NCBI GenBank assembly: GCA_024036415.1
Contig: JAMWET010004974.1
Location: 920,501-984,500, forward strand
Source: Prochilodus magdalenae
Lineage: Eukaryota > Chordata > Actinopteri > Characiformes > Prochilodontidae
Length of the DNA: 64,000 nt
Reading direction: 5' to 3'
Shown one piece after another: positions 38,876-50,560 of the stretch; the stretch's first letter is position 1, and the number at the start of each line of letters is the position of its first letter. The position numbers and the translations under genes are program-made. The notes under the pieces are model-generated. The model was not told the DNA's origin, searched no databases, and saw only the letters and a program-made list of their open reading frames with translations.

Positions 38876-41384
38876 GTAGAGTATAATCGTACTCGTATTA
38901 TTTTCAGTAGTAAATTTGCAAAATAAATCCCTGAATACCTTACACTGTAGCTCCAGCGCGTTGTTAATGACATTCTCCCTACATGAAGATGTTTTAAGAC
39001 CTTTTCCTGCACGCGTTCTGAATTCCGCCATTCAGTCAGTGCTTTTAAATGATGAAGGCGCACATAATGACCGGAGTCAGCCAAGGTAATTTCATATGCC
39101 ACAGTCAATCAGTACAAGTCATTACCAGAATGCAGGCGGAAGCTTTGGCATGTCTCTGCTTTGCATAGCGTTCCACCGCTCCTCTGCTAGTTTCCTATCA
39201 GTATCATAGCTAAGTAAGAACGAGAGAGGAAAATCATCCGCAGTGGACGCTGCAGTCTCGTCTGCTGTCATGATGAGTATCATTAGGATCTTTGCTCCTC
39301 ATCTGGCCTGTAACTTGAGAGAGGGAATAACGTTAAATGTGGCGTTCAGAGCGAGCAGTCCGCGCAGTCGATTGAGAAGGAGTCTGCATGTCTGTGCGCA
39401 TGGATTCAGGACTTTTTTCCTTTTCCATGAGAAGCCTGATGGGCTGCTCTGTTTAATGTTTTGCTCCGCAGCGTTTGTTTTGCGCTCAAATTGGCTCAGA
39501 AAGCCTTGACGTTTCCCCAAATGACCCTCCTGCTGTCAGGAAAACTGGATTTGGAAATACATTCTTTTACCATCGCTTTTGTCTGAGCGTTTCCCATAAA
39601 AGCATCAGGAGAGTATAGAGTTTTTGTTAAGTAGGTCCTGGTGTCCATCCCCCCCTCCCCCCACCACCACGCGAGGCCTAAGGGATGCGCTGTGGCCGCT
39701 GCCGCTTTCTCTGCTGTGGTGTGAGTGGTGGCATTGTTAGGGACGCAGCAGAAGTGTGGCTGGAGGCCGCCATGCTGGCTGTGACCACAGCGTCTCCAAT
39801 CTGACCCTTACAGTAATTCCCCAAGCACTTAGAGTATGGAAACCACCGCGGGAGCCCTAGAGCTTTAAACGCTGAATTGTGGCCGTGGTCTATCCAGTGC
39901 GCTAGCCATGACCCCTGAAATACAGCAGAACTCCAGGTAGAAAGCTACTGCCCGTCTTGTGTTCCTCTTTCTCTTTTTCTGTCCAAGAGCAGCAAGACTT
40001 AGACCGCCTGTTCTGGGGGAATCACATGCGGATTCGCAACAGCAGGTTGCGATTACAGCACTATTAAAAGATTATAGCTGGCTATTTAACCTTCAGCGTA
40101 TGCTTGGATCATTTAAGGTAGCCTCTGAAGAAGATTCTTGAAAGTGTGTTAGAGAGATTTTTTCTGTTGCACTGTATTTGACTCCAAGAAAAGAAAAATG
40201 CCAAGCCGTCTCATTTGTATTCGCACAATTGGCCCATTTACTTTACTAGTTTGTAGCACCAATTTGAAATGGCATTCGTTTTTAGTGCCGGGTTTTGTGG
40301 GGCATTGTTAACGGATCAAAGATGATGTCTGTTATTTCCACGTGTTTATTTTGTTAGATTTGAATTCTCTGTTTCATCACTGCAGATTAGCTTTGTTTAC
40401 CACTCACCCAAACCAAGATTTTCCAAGCTCTTTTATTCCTGTAAACACGCCACTGCATCAAATGGCAAATTTAGAATACATTAAAGCCAAAAATATAGAA
40501 CTAATTACGTGCATCAGTATATTTGTATCATTTGAAAGCGGGTTTATACAAAGTGGCATTTTTTAACATTTTGATTGAATTGCCCGTTTACATAGGAAGT
40601 CCACAATTACAGTTCTGTTGGAGGCTTAGCCGTGCCAGCGTCAGGGAACTGGAGCCCCATAAAAGTGCTGTTATTAAGGTGTCATGAGTTCTGTCTCCCT
40701 GATTAAACATTTTCTGGGGCTATTTATGTCATGTCAACCAGACATTACTTCACAAAGATGCATTTGATCACTGCGTTTCCTCTCATTTAATTAACATTTT
40801 CCTTCGTTGCGCTTTTCCCAGCACGGCGCTTTTGGGGATTTAATCGACGGCAGCTCTCCACATTTTGTCAAGTGAAAAGCAGTTTGTCTTGATGGGACAT
40901 ATTAAAGCTCTGGGGCGTGCATGTGACTCTGCCTGCTGAACTGTAGCCAGGAAGTGAGCAATCTCTGGAAAGAAACATAATAATATTTAAATCCCAGCTA
41001 CTAATGTATTATTTACAGTACTTTTGTTTATTCTAAAAAAGAAGATATTTTTATGGCTTTGAACCTTCACTTCTCATTTCCCCTTGAAGCCCTAAGATTG
41101 GCAGCCTGTAACACCTCACGGCTCGTTTCAAGACAGATTAAACTGCTAATAGGAAAAAAAGGTGCCGTTTGGTCAGTGATGGAGTGATGTAATAAAAGTG
41201 GAGGAGTGTTGTGTGCTCTGGCAGGAAGTTGCTACTGTGTGTATGTGTAAGGCCAGGTAACTCGGGTAAAGAAGAAAGAATAAATGGCAGGGGCGAGGGG
41301 GCCACACCTTGGACCCGACCCATCACGACTCAGGTGTAAACATTGCCAGCTGGCCTGCAGATGTGGGCAAGGGGAGAGTCAGCA

Positions 41385-41431
<47 letters not shown>

Positions 41432-41439
41432 ACTTCCAG
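38876..41439 (+). other. SUPT3H: SUPT3H intron, 2.6 kb
   Basis: The donor is GTAGA and the acceptor CACTTCCAG. No interspersed element was recognised apart from the (TG)n tract at 41387-41430 next to the acceptor. Much of 39150-41000 is non-repetitive, and several short open frames there match nothing recognisable. Confidence 0.8.
41387..41430 (+). repeat. (TG)22 tract at the 3' splice site
   Basis: Twenty-two TG units run up to nine bases before the exon at 41440. Only CACTTCCAG separates the tract from the exon, so it occupies the position where a polypyrimidine tract is expected. Confidence 0.97.
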
Positions 41440-41576
41440 ACAAATACTCCAGCAGCAGTGTCAACAAAAGGCAGCGGCTGGCGCAGGACTTCCTGGGCTC
41501 CATCGACCAGACGGGGGAATTTTTGGCGATGCTGGAAGACGAGGAGATGGATGAAGTGAAGCAGGAGAGGATGGAG
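41440..41576 (+). CDS. SUPT3H: SUPT3H exon, linker between the histone folds (p89-p134)
   Basis: The 137-bp exon completes a split Asp codon and then encodes [40 protein letters not shown] and QERME. The [10 protein letters not shown] and IDQTGE(F/L)LAM words and the acidic [13 protein letters not shown] end match vertebrate SPT3. This region links the two histone folds and includes a basic patch (KRQR) followed by an acidic helix. The donor is GAG|GTGAGT, leaving phase 0. The acceptor is unusual because a (TG)22 tract replaces most of the pyrimidine tract. The exon is not a multiple of three, so skipping it would shift the frame. Confidence 0.97.
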
Positions 41577-41939
41577 GTGAGTGGGAGGAAAAGTGCTGAC
41601 CAGGCCTAAAATGTGCAGGCCTGAGCCCACTTACAATATCAGTCAAAAGTCCGGGATCATTGTTCAGAAGTTTGGAACCAGTGTTTTATTCATGTGAAAC
41701 TGGCTTGCAGATTCATGTGTATGAACATTTGCAGTATGCTTGTTCTCTGCTTGTGCTTTGTTGTTCTGATAAAATTCTTCCATTTCTCAACTCAATTATT
41801 TGCATAAATAACAAAAATGCTAGCTGTCTTGGTGAACGGGCCCATAGCCGGCCCATGGAATAAGCAGTATAGGTGATAGGTTTCACTATCTAAATGGCAC
41901 CAGCCAAAATCTGCCTAGGGCATCAAATTGGTCAGATCC

Positions 41940-42560
41940 AGCTCTGGTGGTGAACCTTCAACCTCTTGGGGAAGTCAGAATGAGTGACTTTGACTGGGAT
42001 CATGTGGTCAAAAGAAAGAAATCAGGAAAAAAGACTTTTTTGGGGAGTATAAATGTTGAAAAGGTCAAGTGGTCTGACGAGTCCAGATTTATCCTGTTCC
42101 AGAGCAGTGAAGCGGTGCTTCAGGCTAAGAAGGTGGATGCATGTAACTTCTCTACACGGTGGTAGTGTTATAATCTACGATTGCATGGAATGGTCAGTTC
42201 TAGCCTGAACAACATTATGTGGCGATAAAATTGTATGTACCAAATGACCAGGTTGTCCCATCAATGTATTTTCTTCCGTGATGGCGTGGGCATATTCTAG
42301 GAAGATCGTGCTGGGATTCGTGGAGCTTAAATTGTAAAGGGTGGTTCAGGAAGCAATGAATTGACCACCACAGAATCCTGACCCTAACCCCATTGGAAGT
42401 TTTTGAGATGTGCTGGAGAAAACCTGACACAAATGTGGATCTCCAGATGTAAATAAATGTTGTGACATGGCATAAGGTTGTCAAAACGCACGTGTGCCTA
42501 AAGCTAAAGATGGCCTAGAGGGAGACCATGTCTGGACACTTTGTCACATAAATATGAAAT
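41940..42560 (+). mobile_element. Tc1-like transposase fossil
   Basis: In the + orientation a frame around 42050-42105 reads VEKVKWSDESRFILFQSS. This is the region of the first catalytic aspartate of Tc1-like DDE transposases (the WSDES motif). Further along, at 42373-42395, the words for a PDPNPIG-like sequence correspond to the PDLNPIE motif near the end of the catalytic domain, followed by a degraded VLEK-like stretch. Stops and frameshifts break the frame, so it is inactive. It differs from families A and B. Terminal repeats were not found. Confidence 0.8.
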
Positions 42561-42629
42561 CATTTTTTTAGCATGACATGTAGTTCCAAACATTTAAACA
42601 CTTGATCGGGGGGAAAGCACTGTCTCTGG

Positions 42630-42665
42630 TGAGAGAGAGAGAGAGGGAGGGAGAGAGAGGGGAGG
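42630..42665. repeat. (GA)n purine tract
   Basis: A GA-rich run interrupted by GGGAGG words, just beyond the Tc1-like fossil. Confidence 0.9.
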
Positions 42666-45600
42666 CAATACATACTGCAGGGTATCTGAATGATTAGAAC
42701 CCAGGTTTGTCATTGGGGAATGGGATCTCACTTAAACAAGGTGTTTAAACACATTAAATGCACTCTGTGACCACAAGAACATTTGATAGTCTGTCTGCAC
42801 AGAAAAGGTAGTTAAAGTGTTCAGGTTCCAGCGAAGACAAGCAGCCAGACCTCAAGGCCCCACCACTGAGGTCCTTCTCTGTTTTCGCTTTGTCCTCGTC
42901 CACTAATAGACTTAGCATTTTAACAGATTTTCCAGTCCGGTTCTAGAGCCATACCCTTTCCATTGCACAGAACCAGACATGCAAATGAGCCGCTAAGTGA
43001 AACTGAGGAGGAGGAAGAAGAGAAAGTTTAGCCTCGACCTGTCCACTGCCGTTATGATTGGAGCTTTTTCAGATGTGACATAATAAAAAAAGAAAAGTCA
43101 GTAGAACAAATGCTAAGAATCTGAACATAGGACACAACCAGTGCTGCAGTGTTCTGAAAGCACATATGCCAAGCCCTCAACCTCTCGCCTTCCCCAGCTC
43201 TCGCTTGGCTCAGCAGTATTCTAGAGGAAAAAGTAAGGGAGCGTTCTATAACATCCGTTTGTCCTTACTCTGCCAATTGAAATACGGGCCTATGGCTGAA
43301 AGATGTAATTAACGGGCTGAAGCAGGAATCATGGACATGTTCCGAAAAAAAAGCAGGGTGTGGGTGGGGGGTATCTCCACAAGACTTTATATGTCCCGTT
43401 TCAATTAAAACCAAGCCCGAGTCATTCTGGACGTGGCCCAGAAAGCCTGCGGTTTCCCCCAAACTTTGTTCCTACTGAGCATTTTAATGGGTGTGTTTTA
43501 GCTATCAGGATGATCTTTTGGGGATAAGGATCCGTATCCTTCTGGGCCTCCCACTTTGCTCTACTCATGAAGCCCTGTGGAGCAGTTTTATGGCTTACCC
43601 ACAGTGCACCGAGCCGCTTTATCTGGTGGCCCCCTCTGCACAGCGCAAGCTCTATCGGGAGCTGCTAAAAGCTCACCTTTGCATCCACACAAATATCCTT
43701 TCAACGAAGATTCCTTTTTTTTTTTCTTTCGTAGAGCAGGGCTTATTATTTTGATTGCATCTACAAATTCGATGCCTTAAACATATTTACATGCCTGCTG
43801 TCTGGTGCAGTTGTGAATATAGTTCCTATTTACTGTAAATGACCCTTTTTCAAAGGCCTGCTGCTATATCCTCCATTTACTCTCCAAAGGTTTCTCAGTG
43901 ATGTAAATATATTACAACACTTGTGTAAATACCAAGGACATTATTTCACGGGATTTCCAAACCCACAACTTATGGGTCAAACTCTTGGTGGACGTCCAGT
44001 CCTCTAAAAGCACATGTGTGCAGCCAGCACTGCCATGCATCAGGTCGGACAGGGTTATAATTTAGCCGCTCGCTCATTCTCCTGATCAGACTGCGATGGC
44101 CTCTCTTTTGTCAGTGCTGTGTGGATTGTATTTCCTCAGGCAGACCATCAATCTTCTCAAGGACCCTCTAAGATCTCTTGACAATCTGTTATTTTCTTGG
44201 CCACGTTCAGATGGGAATGCTTAAAAGTCTCTTTGTCATGTTGTGTGGGATCCGCATTGTTTTGGCCTTAATGTCATGATGACAGCGAGTCTCCAGAGAA
44301 TTCTATTCCGAGACTCCAGGGAAACGTATTTCTCAAATTCCACAGGAAGTTTTGAGCACTGAAAAGCCGATGTGATCTTTCTCACTTATACTTTCATGTG
44401 TTTGAAAAAGCTTATTAGAACTTCCTTTTAACTCTCTGTGCGTAATTGCCCAAGTTTTATATGTTGTTTCTGTTTTCTCAGAGAACAAAGAACAATGCAG
44501 TTCACAATTCATTTGCTTTTTAATTATGGCACTTTAAAAAGCCGGTCGTTTGAGCGAGCTTAAAAGCTTTTCTTTGGAACTTACCCAGAATTGCATGTTT
44601 ATTTGCTTTGTAAAATTACCTAGCCTCATAAAAAAAGAGGGGGGGACTTTTGTCATTGAGATGTTAGACTGTAATGTGTTTAAGGTCTTGATTCCTTCCT
44701 TCCCTTGCTGTCGAGATGAGCTGTGGTGCTTTATGATATTATTCTGCGGTCTCCTCTGAGCTGTAAGTAGCATCAGGTGCCTTATTCAATTCTCCTCACT
44801 CGAAGACTGTTTTGGTAAGACTCATTAAAAGCAGCCCAAGTGACTAACAGAGGCAACATCCAGACCGCTCCTGAGTAAGTCTCAAGCATCCGTAGAGGCG
44901 TTTGATTGTGCAGCATGAAAAAAAAAAAGTGAGGCCTTAGAGATCTTATTGCTACTAATAGACCACCCTAGGCTGGACCCTCAGTCAGAAAACAAGGGTT
45001 TAAAATGTCTTGTTTTTTGTTGGGTTCCCCCCCCCCTCCCCCCTTCTCTTTTCATATCACACTTTGACTTTAGCTAGATGTCCAAAATATATTTTGGGTC
45101 TTGGCCTATAGAAGTCTCAAGGCTACCAATAGTACAAATTGAGATTCTCTTTATCCAGACCACACTGGCACGAAATGAAAGTGCAAGCTGGCCAAATCAA
45201 ATATTTGTCAATGTCCAATCATATAGCAGCGCTTCAGTTGTGGGTATAATCTGGCTATTAGCAGGTGGGTCAAAGTTTTGATTTAATCAACGACTAAACA
45301 TAGTATTCAAATGTAAAATCCCCCTGCCGAGCTTTTCAGTCAATAAGCCCCAGTCATAACATTTCTCCTGTCTCTGGCTGACTGCTTGACAGGAGTTATT
45401 TAAGTTCAGTGGCTCCAGTCTCGTATCACCCTCGGCCCAATTTGGAGCCGAACGCAGACACCAAGGCTGCTGTGAATTCCCCCTCTGCACTGCAAACGAG
45501 CCCTCCGCTCGCCTCTTAACGACACTAATAGAAATCACAGTTCCAGCGCTGTGCGGCGGGCAGGGCGAACGCCGGCGCTCAGCATCATTAATATGTATTT

Positions 45601-45786
45601 TCAAAGATGGAATTTCCAACGACTGCCAGCTAACTAAATAAAAAGGCTCCGGTTGGTTTGGGTGGGCTGAAAGTGATCTCGGCCGCCTCACTTTGGGCAC
45701 TGTGCCCCGTGCCGGGATGTCAGAGCGTCCTGAAGCTGCGATCCCCCCCTCAGACAAGTTTGGAGACCCAGTGCACTGTTGACGTT

Positions 45787-45787
<1 letters not shown>

Positions 45788-45818
<31 letters not shown>

Positions 45819-45878
45819 GAACATTAGCACACAGGTTGGAAGAGATTGTGGGGGAAAAAGAGCTATAAACCATGTAAG

Positions 45879-45908
<30 letters not shown>
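45788..45908. repeat. (ATAA)n tract and 28-base poly-T run
   Basis: Seven or so ATAA units (45788-45819) and, 60 bases on, a pure run of 28 T (45881-45908). The poly-T could be the tail of a retroposon inserted on the - strand, but no body is recognisable. Confidence 0.85.
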
Positions 45909-45911
<3 letters not shown>

Positions 45912-47033
45912 GCACACACCCTGCTAGAAAGCTCAAATGGACTGTTTTGTGGATGGATGAAATTGGTCCAGCATGAGGAAATGTCTAATTACAGGTTCTG
46001 ACCTGCAACTTAACACGTTCAGCTGTAAAGCTAAAGTGAAACCTGTTTGGGTGCTATTAAGGGGGTTCACTGCAGCCCAGCGCTCTCTTAAATGCAGTGC
46101 AGACAGTAGACCTCTTGTCAGGATACTCCGCTTTGCCACGCGGCTAAACTGCAAAATAGTGCCTCTCCGGTGCTGTGCTATTAGGGAGTTTGATAGGACT
46201 CTTAAAGTATTGCCTCAGTGCAAGACCTCATGCTTTCTCGAAACCACAGCATCCCACCTGATTCCTTTAGATACCACAGCAGGCTGATGGAAGAGGCTAT
46301 TATAGGACTAAGTGAGATGCTCTGAATGAGTCTATTGTGTTGTCTGAGCACACTCCATTGGCTGTTCGGACCCAAGCCACATTGTTCATCCTTATGTCAG
46401 GCAGTTAAGCTCTGTTGACGTGCATGAGGATTGCGTCTGCAGGGCAAACAGACCTGTACCATGACATTATGTGTAGATAACTCTTCACCGTTGGAGGATT
46501 ATGTGTCTCAACTTGAAAAGGGGTGGTGTGTTTGTCTTGTTAAGCGTGAACTCAGCAGTGTTGACCATGCTTTTATTGCCTTGTAAAATAAAATGGTCTT
46601 ACTTTCTAGTTGTTGAGTAAGAGATGCTATTGAGACGAGCTGATCCTTTACAATGCTCTTTCATCTAGACTGTTCAGTGCCCTCAGTGCAAATTCCACAA
46701 TGAGTATGACCAGCCGCGGAGATTCCCCGAATTCTCGGCAGCAGACGCACGTGCGCCCTCTTTGATTGCTCCAGGTGCAGAGCAGTGTTTGGTTTTACAA
46801 CATGGCATTATGTAATTAGCCACAGGTCACTCTCCTATTTACTGGAGCTGCGGAAAGTGCTCCGCAATAATGCTTGAAGTGTTACACGTCAGTGAATCTC
46901 CAAACTAACAGGGCATAAATCAGCTTGACGGAACAATACTGGAAACATAGCCCATCATTTAAATGTTTAAATGAGTCATATATCAGTGCAGTATGTATGT
47001 GACGTTCCCCATCTTTTTTCTCTTTTCCTACAG

Positions 47034-47109
47034 AGACTTGAAAAGCAGACGAGAAACATGGACTCAGCACAGTATAGTGATTTCTGTGAAAGTCGACAGC
47101 TCAGCTTTT
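47034..47109 (+). CDS. SUPT3H: SUPT3H exon, segment before second histone fold (p135-p159 plus split codon)
   Basis: The 76-bp exon encodes [20 protein letters not shown] and RQLSF, followed by the first base of a split Ser codon. MDSAQY.(D/E)FCESRQLSF is one of the most conserved blocks in animal SPT3 and leads into the C-terminal histone fold. The acceptor is CCTACAG and the donor TTT|T|GTAAGT, phase 1. Together with the next exon the split codon gives Ser. Confidence 0.97.
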
Positions 47110-48767
47110 GTAAGTATTTCTCCACACTGTGTTTTATTCCATCTTCCAGTTACACCCCTAAAATGCACAAATGTTTGTTCTGCCCATATTCCAGATGCTT
47201 ATATCTTACACAAATGCCAAGATGGTATAAAACATGTTATTTACAAAGACAAATTTAAATGTATTATGTTACACACAGAAACTTGATGTTTAAAAGGAAA
47301 TTGTACACAGAGCTCATCAACTAAATATAATAGCAAATTAAATATTATCATTAGAACACTGATTATATAATAGTAGCACTTAGTGCACACGTTGTCTCTA
47401 TGACACTTACATTCTTTTCAGGAGAAGTTATTTGTATACAGGAATATTTTTCCACATTTTCAACGTTTAGTTTTAGGAATTTTCTGTTCCCTACAGTTCC
47501 AAACACATTTACTGACGCTGAAGTCTGGACCCTGGGCCCTATTCTGAAAACACCAAAAGCCTTATCATTTATCATTTTATCTTTATTTTCTTTGTTTATT
47601 AAATTTTTTTTTTTTTTCTTAGCAAGAATCAGAACCATAGCATTCAGTTGTCCTCTAACAGTGGAAGGATGGACAGAAACGCCTGTGGATTTTTTTTTCT
47701 CTGATGTAATGAGTTGGAAGAGTGGTGCTTGATTTTCTCCTTTATTAAAGATGAAAGCTTTGAACACTGTTTATCAGGCGACCTTTTTAATGGTTATCAG
47801 GTATTGCAGAGGCAGTGGAAGCCCTATTTTTCAGTAGCTTTTAATCATTTTTTTTAAGCTGCTATTTTTTCTTGTTATTTTCCTTTCACATTCCTCTTCC
47901 TTGGGCAAGTGACTTATCTTATACCTCCTCTGTCCAGTAGTAATGGACAGTAGTAATCTCTTGGAAAAATTCATAGTTGTACTGAACTAGAAAGTAAATA
48001 CATACAGCATGGTCTGAGCACAGGATATGAATGTTTTGAGGTGGGGGTGATTTAAGGTCTGTATTTGGGTGACATTAATGATGGGTAAAATGGGCAGTTA
48101 TCCATCGGCCATGAAAATAACTACTCAGCATCACATTAATAAAATTCTAGAGTTTGATGCAGTTGCACTTGCTGTGTGGTGTTTAGCCTGGAGCTCTGTA
48201 TTTGGAGCTCTGCAAGGTTTAAAAGCATGGCTGTGGGATGTGAACACACCGCCACTGGTTTGTGAAGGCCACATTCCAGCACTAATAACATGTTGACTGG
48301 CTTCATGCTTCACCAATAACCAGTCTCTCCACAGTGGCGCTGGCCTGTGTAACCCCGCACTCCTCACCTCAAAACCAGCGCGAAATATCTCAACACAAGC
48401 ACCAGCTCCGGCCTACGTCTAGTTCCTAAATCTAGATTTAAAACAAGCCAACAAGCTCAAAGGAAGGATGCAAGGAGTTCCACACCAATTAGCACATACA
48501 TGTCACTATTGCTCTCTTATTAATGAACAGATGTAACTGGTAGAAATGGCATTTGGGCCCATTTCTACATCTTTCAAACATCTCTGAGGTTTCAAAAAGG
48601 GTCATTTTTGCATTTTTGCTGTCTTGCTACCTTCCTTTTCAGTTTTAGAGCGAGTTGGCTGCTGAATTACAGAAGATAATTTACTGTGTTTGAGTTTTTC
48701 TCTGATGTCGTGCAATAAACCGTACATCACGTTTAATGCTGTTCCTTTCTCTGAATCTGTCATTCAG
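47110..48767 (+). other. SUPT3H: SUPT3H intron, 1.7 kb
   Basis: Its main content is a family B Tc1-like copy (about 47480-47960). The remainder shows no exon, RNA gene or named repeat. The acceptor is ATCTGTCATTCAG. Confidence 0.8.
47480..47960 (-). mobile_element. Tc1-like transposon remnant, family B copy 2
   Basis: The sequence CAGTTCCAAACACATTTACTG, the - strand frame TGVSVHPSTVRGQL (about 47645-47690) and the following GATGAAAGCTTTGAACACTG parallel the copy at 11821-12420 in the same order and orientation. The SVHPSTVR word fits a Tc1-like transposase helix-turn-helix. T-runs interrupt the frame and it is not functional. Confidence 0.7.
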
Positions 48768-48880
48768 CCAAAAAGGCCTCCAAGTTCCGAGAATGGCTGG
48801 ACTGCAGCAGCCTTGACGTTAAGCCCAATGCTGTCTCTATGGAGATCCTGTCGTACTTGGCTTATGAGACGGTTGCCCAG
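48768..48880 (+). CDS. SUPT3H: SUPT3H exon, start of second histone fold (p160-p197)
   Basis: The 113-bp exon completes a split Ser codon and encodes [20 protein letters not shown] and [23 protein letters not shown](E/D)WLD forms the first helix of the C-terminal histone fold, and [15 protein letters not shown] begins its long central helix. The match to vertebrate SPT3 is nearly complete. The acceptor is CATTCAG and the donor CAG|GTAAGA, phase 0. This second fold pairs with the first within the same chain, an unusual arrangement of SPT3 family proteins. Confidence 0.98.
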
Positions 48881-49314
48881 GTAAGATGTATGCGGACTAC
48901 CTGTTTTCCAGTCAAAGAGAGAGTAAAGAGTTCAATGTACAGATCAAAGAGAGGCTGATGTACTAGGCCTTCCCTCTTGATGTCTTCACTGGCAAAATAA
49001 ACTGGAGCATGAAATAGCATCACTATCGAGGCCACTCATGTTTCCTAGAGAAACTAAAAATGACAAACTGTTTGACTTCTAGGAAATGGTTCTGACATGC
49101 TCTAACTGGCGTCTCCTTTTTCATTGTAACAAACACGGAAAATCAACACGAAACAGGACCTTATAATAGCTCCTGAAAATAACCCAGGAGTCAGCTAAGG
49201 CCGATACTACTTGTGGTGTACTGAGAACATTATATAAAGTTTCAGTTGCTGGATAAAAATGACAGTCTTTTCTGGAACATCATTACTCATGATAATGTTG
49301 CTGTTTTGTTTTAG
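48881..49314 (+). other. SUPT3H: SUPT3H intron, 434 bp
   Basis: A short intron with no repeat or gene recognised. The acceptor is TGTTTTGTTTTAG. Confidence 0.85.
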
Positions 49315-49425
49315 ATTGTTGACCTTGCCCTGTTGGTAAAACAAGATATGACCCCCAAAACAGGTGATCCTTTTGGTCATGCCATATCGGCCACTTTCTT
49401 CCAGTACCACGGCTCCGGTGCTGAG
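49315..49425 (+). CDS. SUPT3H: SUPT3H exon, central helix and loop of second histone fold (p198-p234)
   Basis: The 111-bp exon encodes [20 protein letters not shown] and [29 protein letters not shown] completes the long central helix of the second fold. [16 protein letters not shown] corresponds to the conserved loop word GDPF.HAISATF of SPT3. The donor is GAG|GTAAGG. Both ends are phase 0. In the 317-residue human protein the sequence after this exon continues directly into the segment encoded at 54727, so the next exon here (52641) lies in between as extra sequence. Confidence 0.97.
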
Positions 49426-49864
49426 GTAAGGCATGCGCTACTCTGTTTCGGTCAGTGATTGTTTGTGTCTGGAAAATGGGTTGTGAAAAATTTTATTGGC
49501 ATAAAAATGATGGTATGAGTTTGATGTGTGGATTTCTACTAAACCTTCCCTGTTCATTCACAAGTTTTTAAGAATTCACCTTAAAATGTGAAACCTCAGC
49601 AGCACTGAGACCAAAAAATGATCCTAAAAAGTCAAACAATATCTCTTTCTCTCCCTCAATCTCTCTATTCTCAGTTTTAATAAATATTCTGTTTATTTAA
49701 GTGCTTCGTCAGTTATCCCAGAACAAAGACTTATAATCCGTGTAACTGTATCCAGGATCTGATTAGTGCAAACCAGGATTTTTTTTCCCCCCAAACACAA
49801 GCTGCTTTGCAAGGTCTGTTGTTGTTATTATTATAGATAATAATGATAATCCTCACATCTCTAA

Positions 49865-50215
49865 GTGCGATATTACTTATGCTGCTCCGTTAATGTCTGT
49901 ACATGCTTTTCTATTTATTATGTTATAGGCAATGTCTTATACATGCACATTTATGTATATAGACAAATCTTCTTAAATCAGCTCTATTTATTTATTCTGA
50001 TTAATGTATGTACATACTTCATAAAACACTTTTATATGCACATAGACTCTTCTGTTTTTTAATTTATGTCATTTTGGGATTAATAGCTTTTCTGTAACCT
50101 TTGCTCTTTTTATTGTAATAATGTATGTCTTGTGCAATATGTACAGAACTGTGACACTGCAATTTCCTTCGGTATCAATAAAGTGTTATCTTATCTTATC
50201 TTATGTTATCTTAAT
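49865..50215 (+). mobile_element. 5'-truncated LINE 3' end
   Basis: The right-hand end reads CAATTTCCTTCGGTATCAATAAAG followed by TTATC/TTATCTT repeats (to 50214). This is the usual 3' end of common teleost non-LTR retrotransposons: a conserved stem sequence, AATAAAG and a short tandem tail. Upstream is an AT-rich stretch with several short ATGTATGTACAT-like words. No reverse transcriptase sequence is present. Left boundary and exact clade are uncertain. Confidence 0.7.
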
Positions 50216-50524
50216 AATAATAATTATTATTATAATAATAATACAGAATCATTCAAAGAGTTTGAATTAATCGATTGCTCCATTTCAATTTTGTTTATTC
50301 CACTGTTGTTTAGAATTAATACAGAAAAATTAAAACCTTGACAGAACTGATCCCAAAAACCGGTGGGAAAAGAGTAGCTGAACTTGTTTCCCTAATTATT
50401 AATAGTAGTAGTAATTTTAGTATTGTTGTTGTGCAGTAAGTAAATCAGAGCACATAAAACAAGAAGGATGAAGAACTGAATCAAGTTAGTATAGCTCATA
50501 GTAATTTGGGTATCAACAACAACA

Positions 50525-50525
50525 A

Positions 50526-50558
<33 letters not shown>
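50525..50558. repeat. (AAT)n microsatellite
   Basis: Eleven or so AAT units in intronic sequence. Confidence 0.95.

Positions 50559-50560
<2 letters not shown>

Larger units (their letters stand above)
41577..47033 (+). other. SUPT3H: SUPT3H intron, 5.5 kb
   Basis: It contains a Tc1-like fossil (about 41940-42560), a GA-rich tract (42630-42665), an ATAA tract (45788-45819) and a poly-T run (45881-45908). The stretch 42900-45770 is largely non-repetitive. Within it 45287-45757 is relatively GC-rich and open on the - strand for 156 codons without matching any family I know. The acceptor TTTTTTCTCTTTTCCTACAG is strong. Confidence 0.8.
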
